A stretch of 64,000 bases of DNA from JAIEOG01 sp964611895 (lineage in GTDB: Bacteria; Bdellovibrionota; FAC87; UBA2466): NCBI GenBank assembly GCA_964611895.1, contig CAZTDN010000019.1, positions 1-64,000 on the forward strand, read 5' to 3'. Numbering within the stretch: the stretch's first letter is position 1; the number at the start of each line of letters is the position of its first letter. Positions 1-8,513 of this stretch are shown here, piece by piece. A model generated the notes under the pieces. It saw only the letters and a list, made by a program, of their open reading frames with translations. It ran no database searches and was not told where the DNA came from. The translations under genes and the position numbers were made by a program.

Positions 1-81
1 ACGCTTGCGCCTAAAGGCTTTCGGGGCATTGCCCACCATGAAAAGAGGAGAACCGTTAAAGGGGGCATGAGTTTCGAATTT

Positions 82-158
82 TGGAGCGGGAAACGGGATT
101 CGAACCCGCGACCCTCAGCTTGGAAGGCTGATGCTCTAGCCAACTGAGCTACTCCCGC
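82..158 (-). tRNA. tRNA-Gly (anticodon TCC)
   Basis: The minus strand folds as a complete 77-nt tRNA with encoded CCA. The acceptor arm GCGGGAG pairs with the 3' end. The anticodon stem TCAGC/GCTGA encloses the loop CTTCCAA (anticodon TCC), and a T arm with GGTTCGAATCC follows. It would read GGA and GGG glycine codons. It is divergent from the helicase gene to its right. Bases 1-81 downstream of it show no gene I can support. Confidence 0.97.
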
Positions 159-250
159 GTCCTTGTTTGGCTGAAGAACTGCATTTCTAGCATAGGGTGT
201 TGACGCTGTCCAATTGGATTGGCAGTTTGCTGGCTTGCATCGAGGGTATA

Positions 251-2305
251 TTGGCATCTAAGTGGGTCCACGGATTAAACCCAGAACAAACCGAAGCCGC
301 GCTTCATAATCACGGCCCGCTGCTTATCTTGGCGGGTGCGGGATCGGGGAAAACCACTGTCCTTGTGGCCAGGACGGGCCGGCTTATTGATGAAAAAATC
401 GTCCCTGCCTCTAAGCTCTGTGTCCTCACATTTACCAACAAAGCCGCCCGGGAACTCAAAAGCCGTGTGGCTGCCAAGTTAGGTGCGACTTCCAAAGGAA
501 TTTTTGCGGGCACCTTCCACAGCTTTGGGATGAAACTCCTGCGACAGTATTACAAAGCCGCAAATCTCCCCAAAGACTTCGGCATTCTGGACGCTTCCGA
601 CGCAGGGTCCATAGTGAAAGAGCTGCTCAAAGACTTCAACTGCATGGGAAAAACAGCCTTTGATGCCGAGCGGATACTCTCTCTCCTGAGCCAATGGCGG
701 GAAGAGGGGCGCACCGAGGCCCGTAAAGACGAAGATTATGAAACGGCTGTTGAATGGCTTTTGCCCCGGTACACCAAACGGCTCGAGCACCTGGGTATGG
801 TCGACTTTGACGGGCTGTTGCTGCTGCCTCTCATGTTGATGGAGAAAGACGCCGACATTCGCGCAGAAATTCAAAAATCTTTTGAACAGGTAATGGTGGA
901 CGAGTTTCAAGATACGAATCTGCTTCAAATGCGATTTCTAAAGCACCTCGTACATTCCCATCGTTGCCTGAGCGTGGTGGGGGACGATGATCAGTCTATC
1001 TACGGCTGGCGGGGAGCAAGGGTGAGTAATATCTTGGATTTCCCCAAGCTATATAGTCGCTGCAAAGTCGTGCGACTCGAACGTAACTACCGTTCGACGC
1101 CTGCTATATTGGAGTTGGCAAACGCAGTTATTTCCAAGAATACCCAGCGGCACTCCAAAATTCTCAAGCCTGAAAAACATGGCGGTTCTAATGAACGGCC
1201 CGAGGTTTTTGTCTATGAAAATGAAGACGAAGAGGCCGAGTACACCGCTCTCGACGTGCAGCATCTGATCCATTCGGGAACCAAGCGCCGCGATATCGCC
1301 ATTTTGTACCGTTCCAACAGTCAGGGCGCGATGCTGGAAGCCGAGTTGCGCAAACATCAGATCCCCTACCTACTGAGTGGTGGTACCGCGTTTTTTGATA
1401 GGCGCGAAACAAGAGACGTCCTGGCGTATCTTCGGTGCGGTCTAAAACCGAATGAGATTTCTCTGCGGCGAGTGCTGAACGTCCCCCATCGCGGAATTGG
1501 GGATGCGACAATCGAAGCCTTGACGGCCCATAGCCGTTCTCATGGGGGTTCCTTTTTGGGGGCTCTACAGAATTGGCGCCAGGCAGGAGTGGAAGAGCGG
1601 CCGGGAAAAGCGATAGAGGGGTTTTTGCAGCTCGCTCAACAGCTGGTGCCAGAGATAATCCGCCCTGACCCGTCGACGGGCGGGCAGCGTTTGGTCGCGT
1701 GGTTTGAGAAGATTGGCTATCGTGCATTTGTGGAGAAAAACGCACCTAATGCGATGGTTGCTCAAAAGCGCTGGCGCATTTTGGAGATGTTTTCTGGGAT
1801 TCTCGACCGATTTCTGGCGACGGGTGGCAACAGCCGGGATTCAATTAAAGATTTTCTGGATGCCATGGAGTTGCGGGATGCCATGGACGAAAAAAAAGAA
1901 GATGAGGATCGTGTGCAGTTGCTGACTCTTCACGCGTGCAAAGGGCTGGAGTTTCCCAATGTGTTCTTGATCGGGGTGGAGGAAGATCTGATTCCACACA
2001 AGGTATTGGGTACGGATATCAGCGAGGAACGCAGGCTGTTTTACGTTGGGGTGACACGTGCGCAGACACGACTGACGCTCTCCCGCGCCTGCCGTAGGCG
2101 TCGACATGGAAAATGGGCTCCGTGCGCCCCCTCCCGTTTTTTGCTCGAAATACCGCCAAAACTTCTTGTGGAAAATGTAGGCCCTCGGCCTGTTCGAGAG
2201 AGTCACCGGCGCTCCATGGTGGACCAGCTTTTTCAAAAGCTAGATGCTCTCGATGAAAGAGCTGGCAAATCCTCTCTAGCAAAGACCGACTTGACCTCTT
2301 CCTGA
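251..2305 (+). CDS. UvrD/Rep/PcrA-family superfamily 1A DNA helicase
   Basis: ATP-dependent 3'-5' DNA helicase of the UvrD/Rep/PcrA type, acting in repair or in replication restart. All SF1A motifs are present in order: Q motif (LNPEQ, residues 9-13), Walker A AGAGSGKTT (28-36), motif Ia VLTFTNKAA, Walker B DEFQD (about 217), motif III GDDDQSIYGWRGA (about 244), motif IV NYRS, motif V TLHACKGLEF and motif VI FYVGVTRAQ (about 597). From TTG 251 it has 684 residues, normal for the family. I prefer TTG 251 because GAGGG lies four bases upstream and the Q motif then falls at the usual distance from the N-terminus. GTG 197 is an in-frame alternative with no spaced ribosome-binding site. UvrD, Rep and PcrA cannot be separated by eye. 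It appears monocistronic. Confidence 0.93.
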   Translation: MASKWVHGLNPEQTEAALHNHGPLLILAGAGSGKTTVLVARTGRLIDEKIVPASKLCVLTFTNKAARELKSRVAAKLGATSKGIFAGTFHSFGMKLLRQYYKAANLPKDFGILDASDAGSIVKELLKDFNCMGKTAFDAERILSLLSQWREEGRTEARKDEDYETAVEWLLPRYTKRLEHLGMVDFDGLLLLPLMLMEKDADIRAEIQKSFEQVMVDEFQDTNLLQMRFLKHLVHSHRCLSVVGDDDQSIYGWRGARVSNILDFPKLYSRCKVVRLERNYRSTPAILELANAVISKNTQRHSKILKPEKHGGSNERPEVFVYENEDEEAEYTALDVQHLIHSGTKRRDIAILYRSNSQGAMLEAELRKHQIPYLLSGGTAFFDRRETRDVLAYLRCGLKPNEISLRRVLNVPHRGIGDATIEALTAHSRSHGGSFLGALQNWRQAGVEERPGKAIEGFLQLAQQLVPEIIRPDPSTGGQRLVAWFEKIGYRAFVEKNAPNAMVAQKRWRILEMFSGILDRFLATGGNSRDSIKDFLDAMELRDAMDEKKEDEDRVQLLTLHACKGLEFPNVFLIGVEEDLIPHKVLGTDISEERRLFYVGVTRAQTRLTLSRACRRRRHGKWAPCAPSRFLLEIPPKLLVENVGPRPVRESHRRSMVDQLFQKLDALDERAGKSSLAKTDLTSS

Positions 2306-2396
2306 ACTCATTTGTTCTCACTAATGGCTTGGCCTGACCCGGTGCGGTGGACGGACTCTACTATTTGTTTTAAGAACGAAACATGGGGGTTCGGCT

Positions 2397-2990
2397 ATGG
2401 GGATAGTTCGGGTTTTCGTTTTAGGCGCGGTTCTGGGGAGTGCAGCCTTTGGGGCTTGTACAGCACAGCAAAAACGTACGGTAGAAGCCGATGTTCGCCA
2501 GGCGTGTGCCGTGGTCAAGCGCTCGCTATATGTCCTAGAAAACTACGAAGGGTATTTGCGAAAGAACTTCGTCTATAGTCTCGCTTTCAAGACCTATTTT
2601 GGTAATCAGAGTTTCTATAAAACTCTTTTGAAAAAAAGAATCAAAGCCTGCGAACAGGGCAAGATTTCCTACCAGTGTGTGGCCGACAACTCGGGCAACT
2701 GTGATTCGGAAAATGAGACGGATGCTTACGTATTGCACTACAAACCGTTGATTGGTTGGTACACCGTCCCTGGAAATGTGATTCATTACTGCGACCGGTA
2801 CTTTGCCTCCAATTCCATGCGCCGCCTGGATGATACGGTCCACGAGTTTGGGCGGTTGGAAGGCATTGGAGATGCGGAGACAGGAACCGATGATATCTAC
2901 ATGTGGGACGGGATCGTGAACCGCACCGGAATGGAACCCGGTTACTCCCAAGCCGTGAGCAGCGGTCACCCCGCAATTGCTATTCGGTAA
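2397..2990 (+). CDS. Exported protein resembling aspzincin (M35-type) metallopeptidases, with altered zinc motif
   Basis: A protein of 197 residues. The N-terminus has Arg5 followed by a hydrophobic stretch ending FGA/C near residue 20, as in a Sec signal peptide; the lipobox is not canonical. The C-terminal half resembles aspzincin/deuterolysin peptidases. A segment IHYCDRYF is followed by VHEFGR (His149, Glu150) and then GTDDIY (163-168), matching the family order of HExxH and GT-D-Y elements. The second zinc histidine of HExxH is Arg153 here, so it may be catalytically dead or use another ligand. Several cysteines suggest disulphides and an extracytoplasmic site. The family link is inferred from motif order, not from a search. 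Its last bases overlap the convergent TPM gene by 11 nt. Confidence 0.6.
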   Translation: MGIVRVFVLGAVLGSAAFGACTAQQKRTVEADVRQACAVVKRSLYVLENYEGYLRKNFVYSLAFKTYFGNQSFYKTLLKKRIKACEQGKISYQCVADNSGNCDSENETDAYVLHYKPLIGWYTVPGNVIHYCDRYFASNSMRRLDDTVHEFGRLEGIGDAETGTDDIYMWDGIVNRTGMEPGYSQAVSSGHPAIAIR

Positions 2991-3597
2991 TTTTGTCCGA
3001 GAGTTCGTTTGAGTCCTGCGGGCGGGGAGGGAACTCTTCAGCAAGCTTCGCGCCGATGTTCTGTATTACCGCGCACAGCGCCGTGGCAGAATCTTTGCGT
3101 TTGATTCCGTCTACGAGTTTTGCAAGTTCATCATCCCAATACCCGGAAGGCACTCGCGAATGGATGCCTTTGTCCGCCAGTATTTCAGCGCAATTTTCAA
3201 ACTCCGAAATGTAGATCAAAACGCCCGTGCGATCTTGTGTCTCGACAATCCCCTCCGCAACAAAACGTGCCAGGGCCTCCCGATGCACTTTGAATGCCCG
3301 TGTTTTGCGCGGCACAAGAAAACGCCGAACCTGCGGGGAAAAAGTTAGGCCTAGTCCAACGGCGAAACCCGCGAGCTGCCATTCCGCTAAACTAAGCGCC
3401 GAAGTGCCCCACTGAGGAAAGAGCCAATGCAATGCAGTGGCGCTTAACATCCCCGTATTGGCTAAGCACCAAGGGACCCACGCGTACCCGCCACTCGAGC
3501 GCACTACCCGAACGACAATTTCTCCCGAAGTATTTTTTTCGGCGGTCGCGATGGCCTTTTCAATGCGGTCCTTATCCCCTTTTGAAAGCAAAGACAT
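2980..3597 (-). CDS. TPM-domain membrane protein
   Basis: A 205-residue protein with the TPM-domain opening pattern (charged helix, then TSGEIVVRVV, residues about 23-32). Two hydrophobic stretches follow (about 44-60 and 68-85), and the second part of the TPM fold (GVLIYISEFEN...DKGIHSRVP) comes after them. This split-TPM layout is typical of YgcG-linked partner proteins. It is the third gene of a lemA-ygcG-like operon, starting 3 nt after the preceding stop. LemA/TPM clusters are associated with envelope processes, but the biochemical role of this protein is unknown. Its 3' end overlaps the convergent aspzincin-like gene by 11 nt. Confidence 0.82.
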   Translation of the reverse strand: MSLLSKGDKDRIEKAIATAEKNTSGEIVVRVVRSSGGYAWVPWCLANTGMLSATALHWLFPQWGTSALSLAEWQLAGFAVGLGLTFSPQVRRFLVPRKTRAFKVHREALARFVAEGIVETQDRTGVLIYISEFENCAEILADKGIHSRVPSGYWDDELAKLVDGIKRKDSATALCAVIQNIGAKLAEEFPPRPQDSNELSDKITE

Positions 3598-3600
3598 GAT

Positions 3601-4338
3601 CTACCAGCTCGACGAAGAGCCGCCTCCTCCAAAGCTTCCGCCGCCACCACTAAACCCGCCTCCCCCAAAACCGCCTCCACCCCAGCCTCCGCCCCCGCCT
3701 CCGCGTCCCCAATGATCCCAGCCACTGGAGCGAGAGCCCCGCGCGTTTCGGAGTGCCCCATCAAAAAAGATCGCTGTGCCCGCGATAAAGATAAATAGCA
3801 AGATCGGGATCCACACTGGAATGACCTGTTCACGCCCCCGGGCATTTGCAAAATGAAGTTCTCTCCCTGTCTGGACCTCAATACCCAGCAGCTGCCCTAC
3901 AGCCATTACTGCTAGCGATAGCCCGTCTTCGTAGCGTTTTTTCTTAAAGTAGGGAGCGATTCCATCACTCAATATTCGCCGGGTTTGGACGTCGGTCAGT
4001 TCGCCCTCGAGGCCGTATCCGACTTCAAAGCGCATTTTGCGTTCGGCGGGCGCTACAACCAAAAGCAGTCCATTGTCGCTGCCTTTACGTCCAAGTTTCC
4101 ACTCCTGCGCCACTGCGATCGAAAACGGCTCAATTTCTTCGCCTTGCAGAGACTCCGCGACCAAAATCGCCATCTGCACTTTGTGGCTTTGGTTGAGCTG
4201 AGCCAAAAGCCCTTCAACGCGGGAACGCTCAGTCGGTTTTAGCAGGGCGGCCGAGTCCACCAGCGGCCCAGACAATGGTGGGACCGAAACAGCAATCGCT
4301 CCTAAGCAAAGCAATGCAAGCGCGAATGCGAACCTCAA
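3601..4338 (-). CDS. YgcG-type TPM-domain protein with glycine-rich tail
   Basis: A 245-residue protein. It has an N-terminal signal peptide (hydrophobic run AFALALLCLGAIAVS), then a TPM domain (about residues 25-150) with the characteristic PLSGPLVDSAALL and GLEGELTD elements. One transmembrane segment follows (about 173-190), and the tail of about 40 residues is almost all glycine, ending SSSSW. This is the standard YgcG architecture: the TPM domain faces the periplasm and the Gly-rich tail faces the cytoplasm. The start is TTG overlapping the lemA stop (TTGA), so translation is probably coupled. The antisense strand of the tail reads as a long polyproline frame, which is an artefact. Confidence 0.88.
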   Translation of the reverse strand: MRFAFALALLCLGAIAVSVPPLSGPLVDSAALLKPTERSRVEGLLAQLNQSHKVQMAILVAESLQGEEIEPFSIAVAQEWKLGRKGSDNGLLLVVAPAERKMRFEVGYGLEGELTDVQTRRILSDGIAPYFKKKRYEDGLSLAVMAVGQLLGIEVQTGRELHFANARGREQVIPVWIPILLFIFIAGTAIFFDGALRNARGSRSSGWDHWGRGGGGGGWGGGGFGGGGFSGGGGSFGGGGSSSSW

Positions 4339-4928
4339 AACTGAACCTTCGGCACGGACTTCGCTTCTTCACCGATGGTAAAGTTTGCGCGGGGTTCCAG
4401 TTTCAAAATGTACCGCGCTGTTAGGTTGGTCGGAAAAAAGCGGACAGCCTTATTGTATTCCCCCACTTTGTCGATGTAGCGTTTTCGGGCCACGGTGATC
4501 CGGTTTTCCGTGCCCTCTAGCTGCGCCTGAAGATCTCTGAATCCAGTGTTTGCCTGAAGGGTAGGGTACTTCTCCACCACGACCATTAGTCGAGAAAGTG
4601 CGCTACTCAATCCATCTTGAGCGCGCTGAAACCTACCAAATGCTTCGGGGTTGGAGAGCGCGTTTGCGTCTATTTTGGTTTGGGTGGCTTCGGCCCGCGC
4701 TTTTACCACGGCTTCTAGAGTCTCTTTTTCATGCTTCGCGTAACCTTTTACGGTGGCCACCAGGTTTGGAACCAGGTCCGTGCGCCGCTGGTATTGGTTT
4801 TCGACTTCGGACCAAGACATTTTTACGTCTTCGTCGAGGCCTTGGAGCTGATTGTAACCACAGCTGCTCAAGCTAAGAATCGTCAGCGGGAGCAGAGCTA
4901 AGAGAAAAGTTGGTTTAAATGCCTTCAC
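4335..4928 (-). CDS. lemA: LemA family lipoprotein
   Basis: A 197-residue LemA-type protein: an N-terminal membrane/lipoprotein segment, then a helical domain with the family signatures YNQLQGLDEDV, VENQYQRRTDLVPNLV and VKARAEA. The N-terminus carries a good lipobox (LSSC, cysteine near residue 23), so it is probably a lipoprotein facing the periplasm rather than a plain TM-anchored LemA. I chose GTG 4928 because GGAG lies eight bases upstream; ATG 4952 is in frame but would add a non-signal extension. It is the first gene of the lemA-TPM-TPM operon. Its exact role is unknown. Confidence 0.88.
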   Translation of the reverse strand: MKAFKPTFLLALLPLTILSLSSCGYNQLQGLDEDVKMSWSEVENQYQRRTDLVPNLVATVKGYAKHEKETLEAVVKARAEATQTKIDANALSNPEAFGRFQRAQDGLSSALSRLMVVVEKYPTLQANTGFRDLQAQLEGTENRITVARKRYIDKVGEYNKAVRFFPTNLTARYILKLEPRANFTIGEEAKSVPKVQF

Positions 4929-5055
4929 GGTAATTATCTCCAATGGGCACATTCCTGAGGCTGGCTAGCCGGAAGGTGCCGTAATTTGTCTCTCGTTTTA
5001 TCGAAAGAACGGCCATGATACTACTGTCGTTTGGGTGGATTTGAAAGGTTGGCTT

Positions 5056-5064
5056 TGGTATAAT
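5056..5064 (+). promoter_or_regulatory. Extended -10 promoter element for the kinase gene
   Basis: TGGTATAAT is a perfect -10 hexamer (5059-5064) with the TGn extension. It lies 19 nt upstream of the first possible kinase start. No convincing -35 sits at 16-18 nt, which is usual for extended -10 promoters. The site is in the divergent intergenic region shared with lemA. Confidence 0.55.
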
Positions 5065-5082
5065 GCGGCGCATTCGAACTAA

Positions 5083-6600
5083 TTGGGGGCTGTGGGGTTA
5101 GTGAGCGAAGAACAGTTGCATTCTTGCGTTCAGGCAGAAGGGTTCGAACTGCTCTCAGAAGTCGGGCGGGGGGCGTCGGCCCGTATTCTGCTCGCTCGAG
5201 AAATTTCTACGGGCGATAAAGTCTGTCTTAAACTCTTCCATCCCCGGCTTTTTCAAGAAGCCACCAGCCAGGCGCGCATACGTCGGGAAATGGAGCTCTC
5301 TTCGAAGCTTAAACACCCCCATATTCTAGCCGTGCGGCGTTTCGTTTTGGACACACCGTCGCCGTATATGGTGTTGGACTATGTTCCCGGAAAGAACCTA
5401 GAGAAGTTCCAAGCAAGCCTTCCTTATATTTTGCCCGAAGTCGCAGTGCAAATTTCGATACAGATTCTTAAAGCGCTTGAGTATTCCCATCGCAAAGGGA
5501 TAGTGCACCGCGATCTTAAACCGGAAAATGTTTTGGTGCGTGAGGATGGCCAAGTGTTTGTTGCGGACTTTGGCTTAGCGAAGGGCCGCGATCACGCCGC
5601 GACAAATCTTTCCAATACTTTGGTGGGGTCAGTAGATTACATGTCTCCCGAGCAGGTAAAAGGAGACTCCGTCGGTCCGCAATCCGATCTCTTTTCGTTG
5701 GGGGCGGTGCTGTATTTCTTGACGACCGGAACTCGTCCGTTTTCGCGCGGCTCGATCGTGGCAACTCTGGAAGCTGTAAAAAACGCAGCTCCTGAGAGTC
5801 CGCTGAAGAGAAACCCGAAAATCAGTAACCGCTTGTCTGCCTTGATTCTTAAAGCGATGGCGCGGGACGTATCGGCTAGGTTTCAGAGCGCAACTGAAAT
5901 GCGAACGGCGCTCGAAGGGTACTTAGCTGATACGGGCCTAAGCGAGAATACCTTCAATTTGCATGAGTGGATGGTGGATCCCTCCGCCGTAACCATGGAC
6001 GCACTGGGGCGATGCGTGGAAACACTGACCGCTCGCGCGGAAAAGTTACTGGCGCAAAGGGAGTGGGATGCCTTTACCGAAGTGCAATCGCACTTGAGTA
6101 TCAAAGCCCCGGAAAGCGAATCGCTCAGGCGATTATCCACACTTTACCGAAGTACTCGTCGAGCCAAAACTCGTCCGGTCTTGCGGTGGTCCTTGGTTGC
6201 GGTCTGGTTGTTAGTCATTGTGGGAGCAGCTGTTTTTTACTGGCCGAAAAACCCACAACCCCAGAGTCTTCCATCTCCTGTTGTCGCAAATCCAGCCCCC
6301 GTCGAAGTCGCGCCAGCGGTTCCCGCTGAAACCATCATTCCCGATCCTAAACCTGCTCCCCACAAGTCGCCCGCGGCTGCCAAACTAAAGGCACCTTCCG
6401 CGGGTGCCGGGACGGTTTGGTTTCGTCTCCCCCAAGGCACTGAGGTTTATTGGAATGGGTTTCCGGTCGACCCGGAAAAACCGCTCTATAACCAGAAGTT
6501 CGGTTTGCACGATCTTAAAATGATCCGAGAGGGTTTTGATCCAATCACGGCCAAAGTTGAAGTGTCCGCCTCAAGGCCAACCATTATCAAGGTGAACTAA
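5083..6600 (+). CDS. Membrane Ser/Thr protein kinase with PEGA-like C-terminal domain
   Basis: Hanks-type kinase of 505 residues. The glycine loop is GRGASA (28-33), the beta-3 lysine is K50 in CLKLF, the catalytic loop HRDLKPEN has Asp144, DFG is at 162-164, and SPEQ is in the activation segment. The kinase domain ends near residue 275. A helical linker, one TM segment (about 368-388), a Pro/Ala-rich stretch and a C-terminal PEGA-like beta domain (about 438-505) follow, probably outside the inner membrane. All catalytic residues are present, so it should be active. It is followed two bases later by the sigma-54 activator gene, a pairing known from myxobacteria in which the kinase controls an FHA-containing activator. 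The start is uncertain: TTG 5083, GTG 5092 and GTG 5101 are all possible. Confidence 0.93.
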   Translation: MGAVGLVSEEQLHSCVQAEGFELLSEVGRGASARILLAREISTGDKVCLKLFHPRLFQEATSQARIRREMELSSKLKHPHILAVRRFVLDTPSPYMVLDYVPGKNLEKFQASLPYILPEVAVQISIQILKALEYSHRKGIVHRDLKPENVLVREDGQVFVADFGLAKGRDHAATNLSNTLVGSVDYMSPEQVKGDSVGPQSDLFSLGAVLYFLTTGTRPFSRGSIVATLEAVKNAAPESPLKRNPKISNRLSALILKAMARDVSARFQSATEMRTALEGYLADTGLSENTFNLHEWMVDPSAVTMDALGRCVETLTARAEKLLAQREWDAFTEVQSHLSIKAPESESLRRLSTLYRSTRRAKTRPVLRWSLVAVWLLVIVGAAVFYWPKNPQPQSLPSPVVANPAPVEVAPAVPAETIIPDPKPAPHKSPAAAKLKAPSAGAGTVWFRLPQGTEVYWNGFPVDPEKPLYNQKFGLHDLKMIREGFDPITAKVEVSASRPTIIKVN

Positions 6601-6602
6601 TC

Positions 6603-8405
6603 ATGATGTATCTCAAACTTTCCAATCAGGCGCCGCTTGGGATCGATAAAGCGGTTTTTACTGTGGGGTGGGGAAGGGCATTTGACGCTTCACTGGGTGA
6701 TGGACCCGAGACCCTCTGTTTTTCCATTCAAAAAGAAGGCGAAACCTACCATCTCATTCCGGGCAGCGAACGCCTGCGCCTTAATGCGCGGATTGTTTCC
6801 GGAGTGGAACCTGTGCAGAGTTTGGATCGGATAAGCTGGCGGGAAGAAGCGGCGGTTTTGCTCACCGACATTCAGGTCGGAGAGACCGGCGAAAAACGAG
6901 ACACTAGTCTAGAATGTCTGCGCATTTTGGAACAGTTGTCCATCCACTTGGAAAACTCCGAATCTCTGACGGGGGCGCTTCGCCAAGCGCTGAATGCGAT
7001 GGCGAACGTAGCGGGAGCGCAGGGCGGAAATCTAGTGTCCGAAGTCGACCCCGGAAGTGGTTGGGAGTTGCTTGCAAGTTTTGGTTTGTCGTCAGGCGGC
7101 ACTGCAGAAGAAAATCCCCGCAAGACCTTGCTCAGCCACACGGCGGTAAACGAAGCGATTCGTTCCCGGAAGCCAGTTTATGTCGAGAGCATCATCGGCC
7201 ATGACTGGGCTGATCAGGCATCCATCTTAGGGGCCCGCATTTTTTCCCTAGCTTGCCTCCCTCTGGTTGTCGGAGAGCGTGTCTTTGGGTGTGTGTACTT
7301 GTTTACCAGGACGCCAGGAAAATCTATCCATCGGGATTCGCTCGCATCACTTTCCATTTTGGGCACACAGGTTGCCTTGCTTTTGGCTACCCGAGCTCAG
7401 TTGAATCGCGAGCGACAACGCAATCGGGAATTCAAAAACAAGTCGGGCGAAAAGAGCTTTGTGTACAACCGCGCCTTGGAAAATAGTCCGATGAAAGCTT
7501 TGGACCTGCGCATCTCAAAGCTTGCCCCAGCAGATCTAAACTTACTGGTCCTCGGAGAGACGGGTAGCGGCAAAGAGGTGATTGCTCGAGAACTCCATTT
7601 GCGGGGTGTCCGAAACAATGGGCCTTTTGTCGCTGTGAATTGCGGTGCCATTCCGGCAAGCCTGATTGAGTCTACGTTATTTGGATTTGTGAAAGGCTCC
7701 TTTACCGGAGCGACTCGCGATCAGGATGGGAAGTTTGTACAGGCAAACGGGGGGACGTTGTTTCTGGACGAGATTGGGGATCTCCCTTTGGATCTCCAAG
7801 TAAAGCTCTTGCGGGTTTTACAAGAGCGGAGCGTGGAACCGGTGGGCGGTTCCAAAGCAGTGCCAGTAGACTTTAAACTGATTGCTGCCACTCACCAGGA
7901 TTTGGAAGGGCTGGTCAAGAGTGGAAAGTTTCGACAGGATCTTTATTACCGGTTAAATGGCGCGTCTCTAGTGATTCCCCCTTTGCGTGAACGGACAGGC
8001 GATATTTTGCTTTTAGCGGAGTATTTTTTAGGCTTTTCGGGGATGGATCGCCGTTTTTCAATAGATGCAAAGCAGCGTCTATTACAGCATTCGTGGCCAG
8101 GAAATGTTCGGGAGCTGGAGCAAGTCGTTTGTCGGGCTGCAGCGCTTGCTGAGGGGGAGGAAATTTCGCCCGAGGACCTGGAAATGGGAGTTTTGGCCAC
8201 TTCAGGAAACGCCTCCAACTCTTTGGATATGGCCGATCTTCCTTCAGGATTGAGGGAAGCCCAAGAAACATTCACTCGGGAATTTGTTAGAGCTGCTCTG
8301 GAACAAAGTGGTGGCATGCGATCTAAAGCAGCCGCTCGGCTGGGAATTTCAGAGCGCACATTGTACCGCATTCTCTCCACTGCATCGTCTGACACTGCGA
8401 TCTGA
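6603..8405 (+). CDS. Sigma-54-dependent activator with FHA-like and GAF domains
   Basis: Enhancer-binding protein of 600 residues. Residues about 1-90 follow an FHA-like beta pattern (TVGWGR...FSIQKEG..YHLIPG...RLNARIVSG...DRISW) but lack the usual phosphothreonine-binding Ser/Arg and Asn-Gly residues. A GAF domain follows (about 105-260). The AAA+ domain has Walker A GETGSGKE (318-325) and a sigma-54 contact loop reading GSFTGA (365-370) instead of GAFTGA. Walker B (LFLDEIGDLP) and the R-finger region are intact. The C-terminus is a Fis-type helix-turn-helix (about 566-595, RSKAAARLGISERTLYRIL). There is no receiver domain, so input is probably from the upstream kinase and/or a GAF ligand. 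A sigma-54-type promoter lies 51 nt after its stop. Confidence 0.93.
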   Translation: MMYLKLSNQAPLGIDKAVFTVGWGRAFDASLGDGPETLCFSIQKEGETYHLIPGSERLRLNARIVSGVEPVQSLDRISWREEAAVLLTDIQVGETGEKRDTSLECLRILEQLSIHLENSESLTGALRQALNAMANVAGAQGGNLVSEVDPGSGWELLASFGLSSGGTAEENPRKTLLSHTAVNEAIRSRKPVYVESIIGHDWADQASILGARIFSLACLPLVVGERVFGCVYLFTRTPGKSIHRDSLASLSILGTQVALLLATRAQLNRERQRNREFKNKSGEKSFVYNRALENSPMKALDLRISKLAPADLNLLVLGETGSGKEVIARELHLRGVRNNGPFVAVNCGAIPASLIESTLFGFVKGSFTGATRDQDGKFVQANGGTLFLDEIGDLPLDLQVKLLRVLQERSVEPVGGSKAVPVDFKLIAATHQDLEGLVKSGKFRQDLYYRLNGASLVIPPLRERTGDILLLAEYFLGFSGMDRRFSIDAKQRLLQHSWPGNVRELEQVVCRAAALAEGEEISPEDLEMGVLATSGNASNSLDMADLPSGLREAQETFTREFVRAALEQSGGMRSKAAARLGISERTLYRILSTASSDTAI

Positions 8406-8455
8406 CAGTCCTGGCAGAAAGCGCTTTATTTGCGGAGCGGGGTGCCTGGTATTGC

Positions 8456-8471
8456 TGGCATCGACGTTGCA
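8456..8471 (+). promoter_or_regulatory. Sigma-54 (RpoN) -24/-12 promoter
   Basis: TGGCATCGACGTTGCA matches the sigma-54 consensus TGGCAC-N5-TTGCA with exact GG-N10-GC spacing: GG at 8457-8458 (-24) and GC at 8469-8470 (-12). Transcription would begin near 8482. That leaves a 5' leader of about 32 nt carrying the AAGAGGAGA ribosome-binding site of the next gene. It lies between the activator gene and the exported-protein gene, so it is probably controlled by that activator. Confidence 0.75.
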
Positions 8472-8513
8472 ATCGTTTTGTGTACCCAAAGTGGGCAAGA
8501 GGAGATTTCGAGT

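Noticed and set aside
199..230. TTGACG as a -35 box for the helicase
   Set aside because: No -10 hexamer at 16-18 nt spacing.
1188..1745. Minus-strand open frame of 185 codons
   Set aside because: Antisense to the helicase, which has all its motifs in the plus frame.
3437..3715. Plus-strand frame with a long polyproline stretch
   Set aside because: Antisense of the glycine-rich tail of the YgcG-like gene.
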